Positions 23,879 to 34,503 of a stretch of 64,000 nucleotides of DNA are shown here, one piece after another. A model generated the notes under the pieces. That model saw only the letters and a program-made list of their open reading frames with translations. It had not been told where the DNA came from and ran no database searches. Position numbers and translations under genes: made by a program. How positions within the stretch are numbered: the stretch's first letter is position 1; each line of letters begins with the position of its first letter. Origin of the DNA: Anthopleura xanthogrammica (Eukaryota; Cnidaria; Anthozoa; Actiniaria; Actiniidae); assembly GCA_964019055.1 (NCBI GenBank), contig OZ025214.1, forward strand, positions 7,247,858 through 7,311,857. Reading direction: 5' to 3'.

Positions 23879-24682
23879 TTAATGAAGTATTTTATTGAGG
23901 AACTTATATTCTTTACAAGACATCTGTAAGGAATGAATCATACAATGTTCTAGTTTTACTAGTTTTCCCGTGAATCGGACATTCTGTAGAATCTGACACC
24001 AGACGTAATGTTCGTTTTCTGTTGAGTACAATTCATCCTTGTGACACCACAATGGAGAGACTTGAAAAGGAAACCCATACGATTCTATGATGTAAGCGTA
24101 TAAAAGACGAATAGTTCTTCCATTCCCATCTCCAAAAGGGTGTAGTTCTAAAAACTTATAGACCAACCACGCGGTTAGGTGAACTAAATCTTCTACAGCT
24201 TTTCTACTGTCTACTGATCGAAAACAGTTTACAGTAAACCAGCGGTGGTTATACTCGTCAATCAACCTCTGCATTGTTCCTTCCATGTCACAGGGACCGG
24301 GATAAAAATGTAGCTTTCCTTCAAACTCTACCACCCGATCACTTGCACTGTACTTTCCAACCGTACATAGATGACTTCGATGATTCATGAGTATCTTGTG
24401 TATTTCACGTATGACATTGTTGTCTAATAACCCAGCATCATCACATTGACTCAGCTCATGAAGATACTGGTAAGCTTTCACGAACCCCAAGGCGTCTTGA
24501 TACTCTAGAGTCTCGTCGTCTCTAAATTTTCCTTGAAGTATTTGTTCAACCACCAACACATCAATCATTCCCAAATCTTCTTGACTTATCGATCGACACA
24601 CGTAACGCTTGAACATTTCCTGATGTATTTGTGGTTTGGGACGATTCGCCTGTTGTCGTAAAAAGATGTCCACACCATCCAT
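23879..24682 (-). CDS. Fic-domain protein (AMPylase-type)
   Basis: 267 codons, intronless. The Fic core motif HPFGDGNGRTIR is at residues 181-192, with catalytic His181, the anion-binding Asp185-Gly-Asn-Gly-Arg189 and a second Arg192, so catalytic residues look complete. GKYSASDRVV at 109-118 and HFYPGPCDME at 125-134 fit the flap and loop that precede the core. Fic enzymes usually transfer AMP (sometimes other nucleotides) to protein hydroxyls. Upstream, at the place where class I/II inhibitory helices carry (S/T)xxxE(G/N), I read VEQILQG (about 45-51), with Gln for the regulatory Glu. The start is the ATG at 24682, 18 bp after the stop of the basic ORF. An AATAAA signal overlaps the last codons. 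The target is unknown. Confidence 0.88.
   Translation of the reverse strand: MDGVDIFLRQQANRPKPQIHQEMFKRYVCRSISQEDLGMIDVLVVEQILQGKFRDDETLEYQDALGFVKAYQYLHELSQCDDAGLLDNNVIREIHKILMNHRSHLCTVGKYSASDRVVEFEGKLHFYPGPCDMEGTMQRLIDEYNHRWFTVNCFRSVDSRKAVEDLVHLTAWLVYKFLELHPFGDGNGRTIRLLYAYIIESYGFPFQVSPLWCHKDELYSTENEHYVWCQILQNVRFTGKLVKLEHCMIHSLQMSCKEYKFLNKILH
23891..23896 (-). promoter_or_regulatory. Poly(A) signal inside the end of the Fic gene
   Basis: On the minus strand AATAAA spans the codons for Asn-Lys four codons before the Fic stop (stop 23881-23879). This compact overlap resembles viral gene ends. Confidence 0.5.
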
Positions 24683-24700
24683 ATTATGGGAGTAAATATT

Positions 24701-25024
24701 TCATTTACCCTCTGTTTGGAGAATTGGCATTCGTGTTCCAATCTTCGCGACCAATGGTCTGTTAATGAATCTTTTCTTGAACAAGTTTTGGGTTGTGGTT
24801 TTTCCGAATACATCTATCTTAGACTTTCTCACTTTTATACCAGCTGTTCTCGACTTCTTGATTCGTTTTGCTAATTTCTTTCTCGGAGTGAGACCCTCTT
24901 TAAAGATATGTCGTGTTATTTTACTAACACACTTAATCATATCCCTCCACATCTCTAGTATCATATTTCTTTCTTGTCTACTTGTTACGAGAGGTAAAAG
25001 ATGTTGCTCCTTTAAAACTTTCAT
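24701..25024 (-). CDS. Small Lys/Arg-rich protein upstream of Fic
   Basis: 107 codons, starting at the first ATG after a TATA box. The N-terminal third is mixed (MKVLKEQHLLPLVTSRQER). The middle and C-terminus are strongly basic (TPRKKLAKRIKKSRTAGIKV, then RKSKID and FKKRF), like a DNA- or RNA-condensing protein or a nuclear localisation region. It has no recognised domain. It lies 18 bp upstream of the Fic ATG on the same strand, so the two may share a transcript. Basic core-like proteins are known in adenovirus-related elements, but I cannot show homology. It could also be a divergent N-terminal piece of a Fic fusion in another frame. Confidence 0.5.
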   Translation of the reverse strand: MKVLKEQHLLPLVTSRQERNMILEMWRDMIKCVSKITRHIFKEGLTPRKKLAKRIKKSRTAGIKVRKSKIDVFGKTTTQNLFKKRFINRPLVAKIGTRMPILQTEGK

Positions 25025-25057
25025 AATGAAATGGAATGCATTTGAACATGCAAGCGT

Positions 25058-25064
25058 TTTTATA
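25058..25064 (-). promoter_or_regulatory. TATA box of the basic ORF-Fic unit
   Basis: TATAAAA in the context GTGTATAAAAACGC lies 34 nt upstream of the ATG at 25024. Transcription from the usual distance would give a 5' leader of only a few nucleotides. Confidence 0.55.
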
Positions 25065-25089
25065 CACTACATAGATGATTGAAATGTCG

Positions 25090-25500
25090 ATATATCTTCC
25101 ACGAAAAAAAAAAAATGGAACATGAAATTGTTAACATGACAAAAATCACAACTTTATTTTGTATCTCAAAAACAAACAAGCAGATAATTTTTTTAACTCA
25201 TGAAAAATCACAACATGAAAAACGAAAGTTTTAACATAACTGAAAAATCATGACTTCATTTTTGTAATAACTAAAAGAAGATTGAAACAAAACTTTTTAG
25301 ATAAGAAAAATAACAACTTCATTTTTCTTACTCGAAAGGAAAAAAAAAACTCATTTTTTACTAAAAAAGAATTAAGAAATAAGTTGTTTTTTTTATTTAT
25401 TTTTTTTTGCATAACAGTTTTTCACTCGATGTATTGTTATCAAGTTACGAATAATTTTTGTTGTTGCAACGTTTTCACGAAAAAAAAAATATTCCCTAAG
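25090..25500. other. AT-rich degenerate repeat between the two element genes
   Basis: The stretch has repeated variants of gaaaaatcacaacttcattttt and runs of A and T. No gene is seen; the frame at 25282..25509 is low-complexity. Confidence 0.5.
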
Positions 25501-25504
25501 TTTT

Positions 25505-25770
25505 TATGACCTCATGGCCACTAGGGCCACTTCTTTTCGTTTATTCCGTTCTAGAAAAAAAGAAAGAGGGCCACTAGGGCCACTAGGGCCACTTTTTTTT
25601 TACGTTTGCTTAGTTGCAGAACAAAAGACAGAGGGCCACTAGGGCCACTTTTTTACATTTGCTTAATTGCAGAACAAAAGAAAGAGGGCAACTAGGGCCA
25701 CTGGGGCCACATTTTTCTTGTTTGCTTAATTAACAAGGAAAACAGGGTCATTAGGGCCAGTTACCGGGTG
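25505..25770 (+). repeat. gggccactag minisatellite
   Basis: Irregular units of about 60-65 bp combine one to three gggccacta boxes with gtttgcttaattgcagaac and aaaagaaagag. About four to five units lie between the polymerase poly(A) signal and the basic ORF promoter. Confidence 0.75.
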
Positions 25771-25823
25771 AAAAACCTCGATCATGGAAATCAAAGAATC
25801 AGACGCAATCTATATCAAAATAC

Positions 25824-25829
25824 TTTATT
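25824..25829 (-). promoter_or_regulatory. Poly(A) signal of the PolB gene
   Basis: AATAAA on the minus strand lies 73 nt downstream of the polymerase stop codon (25904-25902). Confidence 0.5.
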
Positions 25830-25901
25830 TACGCATTCTATGATATGTATTTACAGTTGTAATTATACATATATCGAAATAGTTAATTGAAACAGTTATT
25901 G

Positions 25902-28900
25902 TTAACCGGTCTTATAATGACCGTATGCTAAGGTAGTCACACCATCCTCTAAGATGTGACGTTTGTCATCATAGGGGCTAAGCCCTATTTTGTTTAAGTT
26001 AATCGTAAAGACCTGATGCTTATAACTACGTATTTGTGTCATATTAGCCATGGTTCTTTCTCGCTTAAACAAACAATCCCTATAGTGGGTATGTCTAATA
26101 TCCCGCTTGGTTACCTGTTTCGAAATTCCTTTAGCAGTTTTCTTCTCAACCTCACGACCATCCTCTGCATACACAAGAGAATACATCTTGGGGCGTAGAC
26201 CCACAAATTCTTGTATGGGTAAGCCATGGGTCTCATCTTTCATCTTTCCCAGTACTTTCTTATTTCGAGTGCTGTGTAGAAAATGATCCGTGGGGTACTC
26301 CGAGGTGTCGAAGCAGTCGATGTCTTGGTACATGTCTTGGTAAATGTCCTCCGTCTCAATGCTGTAACATAAAGAATCTGTGTCTGTGAACAAGAGGGTG
26401 GCCTGGTCGCCATATTTCTGTTTGATGTAATTATAATGAAAATCATACATCAGCGTTTTTGACAGGTCTAGAATGCAGAATCCCACGTAGATGGGTCGGT
26501 TGAGGTACAAGGTGGGTTTTTTCATGTTGACAGCCACCAAGTTTTCATCAAAGATTCTGAAGTAATCGAAGAGAGGCGATGCTGTTAGTTTCTTGAGTTG
26601 TTTTTGCGTGTTCACTAGTTTTACATTGACACGCTTTCTCAAATTTTCCATGGTCTTACCAAAGACACTGTTGTTCATCAATTTGAAAAAGTCTTTTTCA
26701 AAATCATTACGTGCATTCTTTCGCTTCTCTGTATTGAAGTCGATGTAGGTCTTGAGCCAGGGTGACTGGTCAAACCCCAACACACGGTGCACTTTCTCTA
26801 ACTCCATGCCTAGAGACAGATACTGTTGCAGGTTACGGTAGTGAAGTATATAGTGCTTCTTATCGTTCAAGTTAGGCACCAGCTTGTCTGTGGGGGTGTG
26901 GTTGAGTTGTAGGTCTGCGAGAAGTTGCTGACAGTAAGGGGATACCCAATCTTGCGATACTTTAAGTTTTTCAGGAGCCAGGGGGTAATCGTTGTGAAGG
27001 TCATGCAGTTCTTTAGGGTAGTTGAGGTCGACTTCCAAAATGTATCCCTCACTTCCGCATGCAGGAATGGTCATGAGGTTCTCGCGAAGTTCTTCTACTT
27101 CCTGGTCACTCAGCCACCCAAAATGATTAGTGGGTAGATATTCTACCATACTGGATCCATATAAATTATTCATGTCCAGATATATCACGTGACTTGTCTC
27201 CTGGGTGGGGTCATACCCTTCGACATAGGGATTGTTTGCTTTAGCATATCTATGCGTAATCATCGAAATCCCACCTCGCAACCCTTCCTCCACAAACAGA
27301 TACATATCGGGGTCGGTCAAGAGCTCAAGCTCGACGTTTGTCATCTTTAAACATGCTGACCAGGAAAGACCTGGAGAGGTGTAAAAGTGACCTGGGTCGA
27401 GCTCATAATATTCCAAACACACTTCTCTAAAGTTTTCGAATACATCCGCCAGTAGTAAGACATCTGATTTTAAATACAAGTCATGATAGTCACCCAGGGT
27501 CTGACAGTGAAACGTCTGAAAAACCTGTTGCGCATGCTCATAATCACTTTCAGAAATAGTGCTGCCCGTCAACGAACTGTAAAACCGATCACGAGATGGC
27601 AGTTGGGGTTCTTCAAACTTTTCAAAACTGTCAACATATTCATAGGGGTATATGCCTTTGCGTAATAAAAGAGGTACTTTGTCATCATCAGTATACTTTT
27701 TCAAAATTCGAAAGTTATCCGCACCCCCCTTACTTAAATTATCTACTAACTTTTCCAGTGAGCTGTTTAGAAATTGTAGTGAATCAACAAACACTAAATC
27801 TCCTACTGAAAATGAAATGTACTTTTCTGTGTTGTTGGGGATGCATGAAATATTCTCCCCCTTGAGCTTTCCAATTCCTTGTATTATGAGATGCGAATCG
27901 TACCCTCGCAAATTGTGAAGAACAACGGGTATCTTTCCTGTAAACTTGTAATTCAAGTTACAGTCATTGTGGGCCGCCCCCCTATACGCCCCTGTCAAAT
28001 GATCATGGTCCCTTACCCTGTCCGCACCCAATTCAAAGTTACAAATGTGACATTGGGTTGCTGATTGAAATTCCCGCTCCTGTTCTTCACTAATTACCAT
28101 GGGTACGACTACCTTCAAAATTTGCCCTATCTGTTTTTCTTCTTCCAATAAACAGTCTAAGAATTTATCGACACAATCTTCCCCTCGATATAGAACAGGG
28201 GGGTAGCAATACTGCTCAACAGTCGATACGACAGTATAACAAAACCCACTCGGTTTGTGTTGCTGGGTTTTCTGAGTGAAACTTTGTTGATTATCTAATT
28301 GTGGTTCATTACAGTTAACTAAAATCGACTCGAAATCCGCATAAATGATAAAAGGTACTTTCAATTGTTTTTGTACCTCTGTATACGATAATGTCGCATG
28401 GTCTTCATCAGGCAGTCTGATTTTCTGCGGTCCGTGTTTACTACAATGAGGCTCATGAGTCTCTAGTAAATCTTGCCTGACAAAGCCATGCAGACAATAA
28501 CTACAGTGAAACATACGATGCTCGTGTCTATTTAAACTATGTAAAAGTCGGTCAAAATCTCTAATTAAACAGTAGTGTCTCTTGTCATCCTTCGAATATA
28601 ACAACAAATTGATATGTACTTCTTTCTTCTCCTTAGTAATATATAATGGGAAGAGCTCTTCGTCTTCATACCCAAACACATTGACACTGATTTCACTATT
28701 CTGTTTCTCAAATTTAGCTATCTGATTCAACTTGACGGGGTACTCAATTCCTGACATATTTAATTCTGATTCGTACCTTGTGTAATTGTTGATGCGGTTG
28801 GGGTTGTTTCGCCAATGAACGGGGTGTTTCGCTGCCAATATTGCCCACAGAAAACATTTTTGATCTTCATTTTGTATGTTCAACACTGCTTTCTTGTCTT

Positions 28901-30625
28901 TGATCTTCTTCGGTAGTGGTAAATAACTTGCTCCTTTCAGTGGCGTGTAGGCGACAACCCCCAAGTCCAGTTCTAATACCTAAAATATAGAAATTACAAT
29001 TAGATCAAATGATAGTATCAAGAAATACTCCATTGTACTATCCTAAATTCGAAGAACAATAGCGGGGATTAACTATGATTAGCACCATAAGTCATTCATG
29101 ACTTCGTCAGCCTGAATGAAAAATGATTTTACTACGTAGGGGGGGGGGGGGGGGAGGAGGTGGGGAGATGTCATACACAGACTCGTTGTATACATTTTAG
29201 TGATGGTTGAGCGGTCAACAAAAGTTATTGTACAACTAAATAGACTAAATCCTCGAAATATCTTACCTGATCTAGCCGCCATCCAGATCCCTCCCGTTGA
29301 TATTCCAAGAAAGAATCCTTGATCTTTTCCACTGCTTCATTGTAGTTTTTCTCTATTTCTATCTCGTTCACTGTGGTACAGCATTTTGATCGAAAATGGG
29401 GTAAGGCTATTACGTCTTCACCGTCGGGACTCGACTTGACCATCTTTACTTTCACACACAAGAACCACTTTATACCACGGTGTTTTCTCAGCTGTGTCTT
29501 TAGCTGCTTGATCACAGTCTTCTTTTTTCTACTCAGGGTAAGTAGAAGGTCGTACTTTTCACGCTGGTGAGGTTTATATTTAAACATTTTTGCGTTTCCA
29601 CCCAGAGCACACTCTTCAGTAATAGTTTCACCCCCTCCCTCTTGCACAACATCTTCCTGTCAAAAAAAGAAAAGACCAAATCGTTATGATTTTTTTATAA
29701 AATCATTTCTTAGTAAAACCTTTATTCCAACCGAGTCGAATAGCGTGTGTTACGCTACATCACTAAATGACAAATATTTACTCAAACCTACCTCCAGCTC
29801 ATTGTCCCCCAAAATCTCTCCATCGTAATCTTCATACATCTCTGGTGGTATGTTTTCTAGCTGAAATTAGGAAAAAAACACATACATGAATATAGTGTTA
29901 GTGATCGATATGCAATATTTAGAATAAGTACACGAACCTTTAGATACTCACCTCGTATTCAATAAGCTCTGCATCACTGAATTTCTGTTTTTTCATCGGT
30001 GCGGTGTTTTCTTTGTCCTCTTCTTTTCGTTTTGAAGACTCACCGTTAAACTTAAATAAAAACACATATTAAATTAAGCGACCTGAATAACTCTTTCTTT
30101 ATAAGTAAATATGGTGGTAGGGAAACACATGTATATTTTGGTTGGAATTAGTACAAACAAAGAAAATAAGTAAGATAATCACCTCGTATTCAATAATATT
30201 TGCATCACTGAGTTCGGGTTTTTTCACCTGCAGGGTATTTTCTTCAGAAAATGGCCTCTTGGACGAGCCACCATTGCACACTTTTTCATGTCTTTTCAGG
30301 TCATGATTTCTTTTGAACACACTTCCACAGTTTGAGCAGGTGACCGCCTTGACCAAGTCATGCACTTCCTGCTGATGGCGCAAAAGACTTCTTCGGTGCT
30401 TGAATGATCGTTCGCATATTTGACATCTAAATTCAGCGCTCTGTAAAATTCCCAAGAAAACAGATTAAGAAACCGTGACAAATAATTACATTAAAATAAC
30501 TAGAGCAAAAAACATGATAAAAAAAATATAAGGAAAAAAGTACTAACCTCGTTATTTGCATCAATGATCCATTTCGATAACAAATCAGTAGCTTCTTGAT
30601 CAACTTCGGAAGACTCGTTATTCAT
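25902..30625 (-). CDS. Zinc-finger / family-B DNA polymerase of the Polinton-like element
   Basis: Six exons on the - strand, all phase 0 with GT..AG ends: 30548-30625, 30183-30440, 29952-30050, 29792-29860, 29267-29656, 25902-28979. Spliced product 1,323 aa. Exon 2 carries a C2H2 finger (CQIC..RHQQEVH) and a C2HC-like finger (CSNC..RHEKVC). Exons 2 and 3 end alike (FSDAELIEYE type). In exon 6 I see ExoI YADFES (~511), a C-x2-C..DHDHLTG..CNLNYK endonuclease-VII-like motif (~608-639), ExoII NLRGYDSH (~654), ExoIII SDVLLLAD (~803), motif A YLDMNNLYG (~898), motif B KLMNNSVFGK (~1064) and motif C FTDTDS (~1162). All catalytic carboxylates are present. This is the protein-primed PolB type of Polintons/adintoviruses; it would replicate the element in the nucleus. 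No frameshift is seen. Confidence 0.9.
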
Positions 30626-30685
30626 CTTGCTTGTACAAGTAGACTTGAGTTGCTTGCCAGTGAAAACCAAAGCTCAAATCCCTCG

Positions 30686-30693
30686 AATTTATA
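30686..30693 (-). promoter_or_regulatory. TATA box of the PolB gene
   Basis: TATAAATT on the minus strand lies about 61-68 nt upstream of the ATG at 30625, a plausible core promoter distance. Confidence 0.5.
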
Positions 30694-30834
30694 GTCCATG
30701 GTTGCAGCCAAAATTCTAAAAATAGCCATGATTCTATCACGGTAATGCTGGTTGCTGGTGCAATAGTATTAATCTAAAAATAGATTATTCGTAACCATTA
30801 CAACCGCGAGGGCCTGGAAGAGAGAGTTCTGATG

Positions 30835-30985
30835 AATGAAGTGTGAAACAATGGAAGGTTTGTTTTGAGCTAGTTTCAGTGAACTATTTGCATAATTAGA
30901 AGTGGTTAGCAGGTGTTTCCATTGTTTCTTGAAAACCACACACACTAAAGTTTTGAAATTATTTAGAAGCAATTAAGTTAAACGA
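30835..30985. repeat. Degenerate internal copy of a TIR segment
   Basis: The sequence from aactatttgcataattagaagtggttagc through ggtgtttccattgtttcttgaaa, ccacac and aaagttttgaaattatttag resembles right TIR 31940..32030 in the same orientation, and hence the left TIR inverted. It lies about 210 bp upstream of the PolB start. It contains no gene. Confidence 0.7.
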
Positions 30986-31460
30986 GTCATGGCTTTTCAA
31001 GCGTTGTACATCATCGATGGATGTCAAAGAGTTTCACTCCGCTCTAAGTTGCAGCCACATTATCGAAGTTCCTTTGGTACACGACCGCTGTGGAAGAATG
31101 TTTTCTGAATGCACTCATACTGTCGAAATATACCTCATTGTCTAAAGTATTATGCTGGATGTCCATACTGCAAGGGTAATTTCTGGACTTGCTTATTCAC
31201 TTGGCCTAATAGTCTACACCTGATTGAACTTCATTAATTGATATTAAAGAGGATTTATACAGTGTACGTGTGTGATAAAAAAATTAAACATGTTTTGAAA
31301 ATTGATTCATGCATTTAATAATTCGATAAACTCTCCTATAATTCATACTTGGAAGTGTTAAAATAGGGTTTTAATGCACTTCGTCATAAACAAAGCCAAT
31401 CTGATAATCCCATCTTTCCCAACTGTGATCATCAACATAAAACTATCCCGTGTAGCAAGT

Positions 31461-33142
31461 TGTCCCGACTTTTATTCTAAAATAGTAATAATGAGGACAA
31501 TTTTTATTTAAAATGTCCCGATGTCCTTGTGATAGTACTAAAAATGTCCCGGTTTTATTATAAAATAGTAATAACAAAGACAATTTTGATTCCAAAATGT
31601 CCCGAGGTCCTTGTTATAGTACTAAAATGTCCCGGTTTTATTATAAAATAGTGATAACAAAGACAATTTTGATTTAAAAATGTCCCGATGTCCTTGTGAT
31701 AGTACTAGAAATGTCCCGAGTACCAAAAAAGCTCTGGTCTAGGTGCTGAAACACACGAACAAAAGGACTTTTATAAAGTATATTATGAATACCAAGTAGT
31801 CATAATGTCATTACGATACCCACAAGATTGCCCTGTTCCAGGATGTTTTAAAACGAATTTAGTAAAACTTTCGAATCATTTAGCATATTTTGAGTAGTGA
31901 AGAAAGAAAACTCTGGCTTCGAAGAGCTAGTTCAAATTGAATTATTTGCATTATTAGAAGTGGTTAGCGGGTGTTTTCATTGTGTCTTGAAAGCCACACA
32001 ACCTAAAGTTTTCAAATTATTTAGCAACACACGTTGATGACTTATCGTTAACACCGTTAAGTTTAAAGTTTCTTTTTCTCCTATCCATAATTATTTCTTT
32101 TGTATATAAGATATATTTAGTTCGTATCTTTATGTTCTAAAATTTGTATGTCACCGAGGAATTTATCTAGTTATGATAATATAAATCATTCGGTTTAAGA
32201 AATCTCTGGTATGGTTTAATCAAATGAGTACGGAGACAAAAACAGCGGGAAAAGTTACACTATATTTCGTACGGTGTTATTTGGTACTCTGCGTAGCGAC
32301 CGGCCAAACCGGTATGGACCGGTGATCTAACAATTAGCGATGATCAACAAACAAGAAGCCCAGAAAATCTTGGTTACATCCATCGAATGAGTGAACACGA
32401 GTGATATTAAAAAAAAAACTTTTGACAACTTTAGTACCTTGGTAGCTAAAATAAAACTCCGATTCAGAATCCAGAAATAAATTCCTAACCTAAAAGCAAC
32501 TAAGAAATTCATAAGACATACTGGGTATGATTTCGAAATGGATAATCGTTTAGGATTATTGCTAAACCACAGTACGATAAAGAGAATTCATGGCGCGTGC
32601 CTCATTGTTTGAAGACAAATTAATACGTAAAATACAAATCAGACAGAATTCATGGAAGACCGTATGGTGTAATGGGTATCAAGTCTGAACTCCAGATCAG
32701 AAGATAGTGGGTTCTCCAAAAATTAAAGAAATATTTCCAGTAATAATACATTTTTAAAAATTTATTCAAGATTGATTTTGACAAATCCCAGATAAACACC
32801 GTGTGTTGATGGAAACAATAGTTGACACGTGTCTCACATTAGAGTCACGGAAAACATTAAGATCAGCCCTACCCCCACGCGAAATTCAAACATGATGTCT
32901 TCCTTTTTGCATCATGGTGGTGCAATCCTACGATCTAAAAATAGATATGACTCTCGTCCAGACCGTCAACCTCCCCTTGCGGGCCTAGGCAGCCCGCAAT
33001 CTAAAAATAGATATGACTCTAACGCTGACCACCCTCTCCCCTTACGGGCCCAGAGGGGGGCCCGGGGAGAGCACCGGTGGACACCGGCGTGCTCCGGAGC
33101 ACCGGTGCGGCCATGATGTAGAACCGGCAGTCTTATACTACT
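31461..33142 (-). repeat. Right terminal inverted repeat (~1,682 bp)
   Basis: Inverted partner of 22059..23740. The outermost bases are ..CCGGCAGTCTTATACTACT, followed by the target duplication AACTTT (33143-33148). Confidence 0.92.
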
Positions 33143-33800
33143 AACTTTAGCGACTTGCTAAAGAAGATTTAGCGAGGGAAGATTCTTAATCTTACGATGA
33201 AGTTTCGTGACTGAAACTACATTGAGAGAAACAGTGTCCTGTAGACCAGAAAAACCTGATTATACTGCAAGAATAGTATTTCAGTTCCGTAGAAAACACT
33301 TCATAGAAGGTAAATTCATTAATGTTAACTAATATTTCGTTACAAAATCGACAAAAAATGTGTAAACTGGCTGGAGAAACTCTCAGACAAGCCAAGGACG
33401 TTGGTTCGGCAAACATTGTCAGAAAAACTTGGATAGTTTGTCGTTTTTACTGCATTTTATATTTTTATGATATTTTTCTTCAATACTTGTGAACTAAAAA
33501 AGCGATATTTGAAGCTTTGAATTTTTGTTTTTGATCCCATTTCAAGAAAAAAGGCTAAGACTTAGTAAAAAGACTTAGTTCTTTGAAAAATATATTTGAC
33601 GGCCAGCGAGAATCTCGCAAGGAATGATTTCAAAACAAGATTCCATATTTCATAATCATATGGATATTTTGACATTTTTATAGATGATTTATTTTAATGT
33701 TGAATGAAATATGAAAAAGGAATACATATCACACCAACTATTTGCTATTTATCGGGCTTTTCCAGCTGCTATTATTATTACACAATCGCAAAAATGATGA
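33143..33800. repeat. Right half of the split host repeat
   Basis: It matches the reverse complement of about 60030..60712 (cgacttgctaaagaagatttagcga, caaaatcgacaaaaaatgtgtaaact, ccaaggacgttg, gaaaaaaggc, agattccatatttcat, tttatcggg). The first six bases are the right target duplication. No gene is supported. Confidence 0.8.
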
Positions 33801-34503
33801 GCTTGTGTTTTTTTATGGATAAGCTTATGTTTTAGTAAGATATTTCGCTCGATAATAAAGTTAAGAATAAATCTAGAAAAAAAACTGTTCAAAGACCAAC
33901 TTACTAACAAAGAAAATTATTATCTTGCATTAATGAATATGTCTCTTTTTACATGTGAAGTTCAAGTGAATGTAAGCTTAAGCTTATCAGTAATATTTTT
34001 CGACAATTTTCAGTGAGGTTCACTTTCCACCTAAAAAACTTATAACTTTGATTACTAAGATTTGCTGAATAAAATCCTTTGTTCTATACATGTATTTATA
34101 TGTTCTACAATCTATAATGAGTTTTCTTCGAATTGAAAAGTTTTCTAATGCTTTTGAAGGCTTAAAATAATGGTTTTTCTTTTAGTTTTTCCTTCTGGGT
34201 TCTGGTAAAATCAAACGAAGTGGTAACGCTATAACCAGCGTTATGCCGCGTCACACAATTGTCACGTTTTTAGCAGTACCTAAATCTATATATTAATTTA
34301 CTATGATATTCATTATTTTAAAAGTGGGAAAATAAACTAAAGAAATTACCGTTTCCCGAGTCGCTGGTCTACAAAGGGTGACACCTCAGTTTTTCAATTT
34401 TTCTCGATCCTGATTGGCTAATATTTTTTCTCAGATCAGCTGGAACCTCTACTAGAAACCTAAAGCTTTATTGCATCATTTTTTTTGCATCTACCGTACT
34501 TAC

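Larger units (their letters stand above)
22059..33142 (-). mobile_element. Polinton/Maverick-like element with PolB and Fic genes
   Basis: The element is 11,084 bp, bounded by ~1,682-bp terminal inverted repeats whose ends read AGTAGTATAAGACTGCCGG, with 6-bp target duplications AACTTT. A 5'-AG end, a 6-bp duplication and long inverted repeats are published hallmarks of Polintons. All genes read on the - strand: a TATA-led six-exon family-B DNA polymerase gene, then a TATA-led pair (basic ORF plus Fic). I found no integrase, packaging ATPase, capsid or protease frame. It is much shorter than the usual 15-20 kb, and its inverted repeats are longer than usual. It lies in a host repeat inside intron 3 of M13 copy C. 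Near-identity of the two inverted repeats suggests a recent insertion or gene conversion. It could be a non-autonomous derivative or a distinct family. Confidence 0.88.

Noticed and set aside
25902..28964. Polymerase as a single-exon gene starting at 28964
   Set aside because: The frame begins at a TTG with no ATG nearby. It continues upstream to a splice acceptor at 28980 and joins five short exons in phase.
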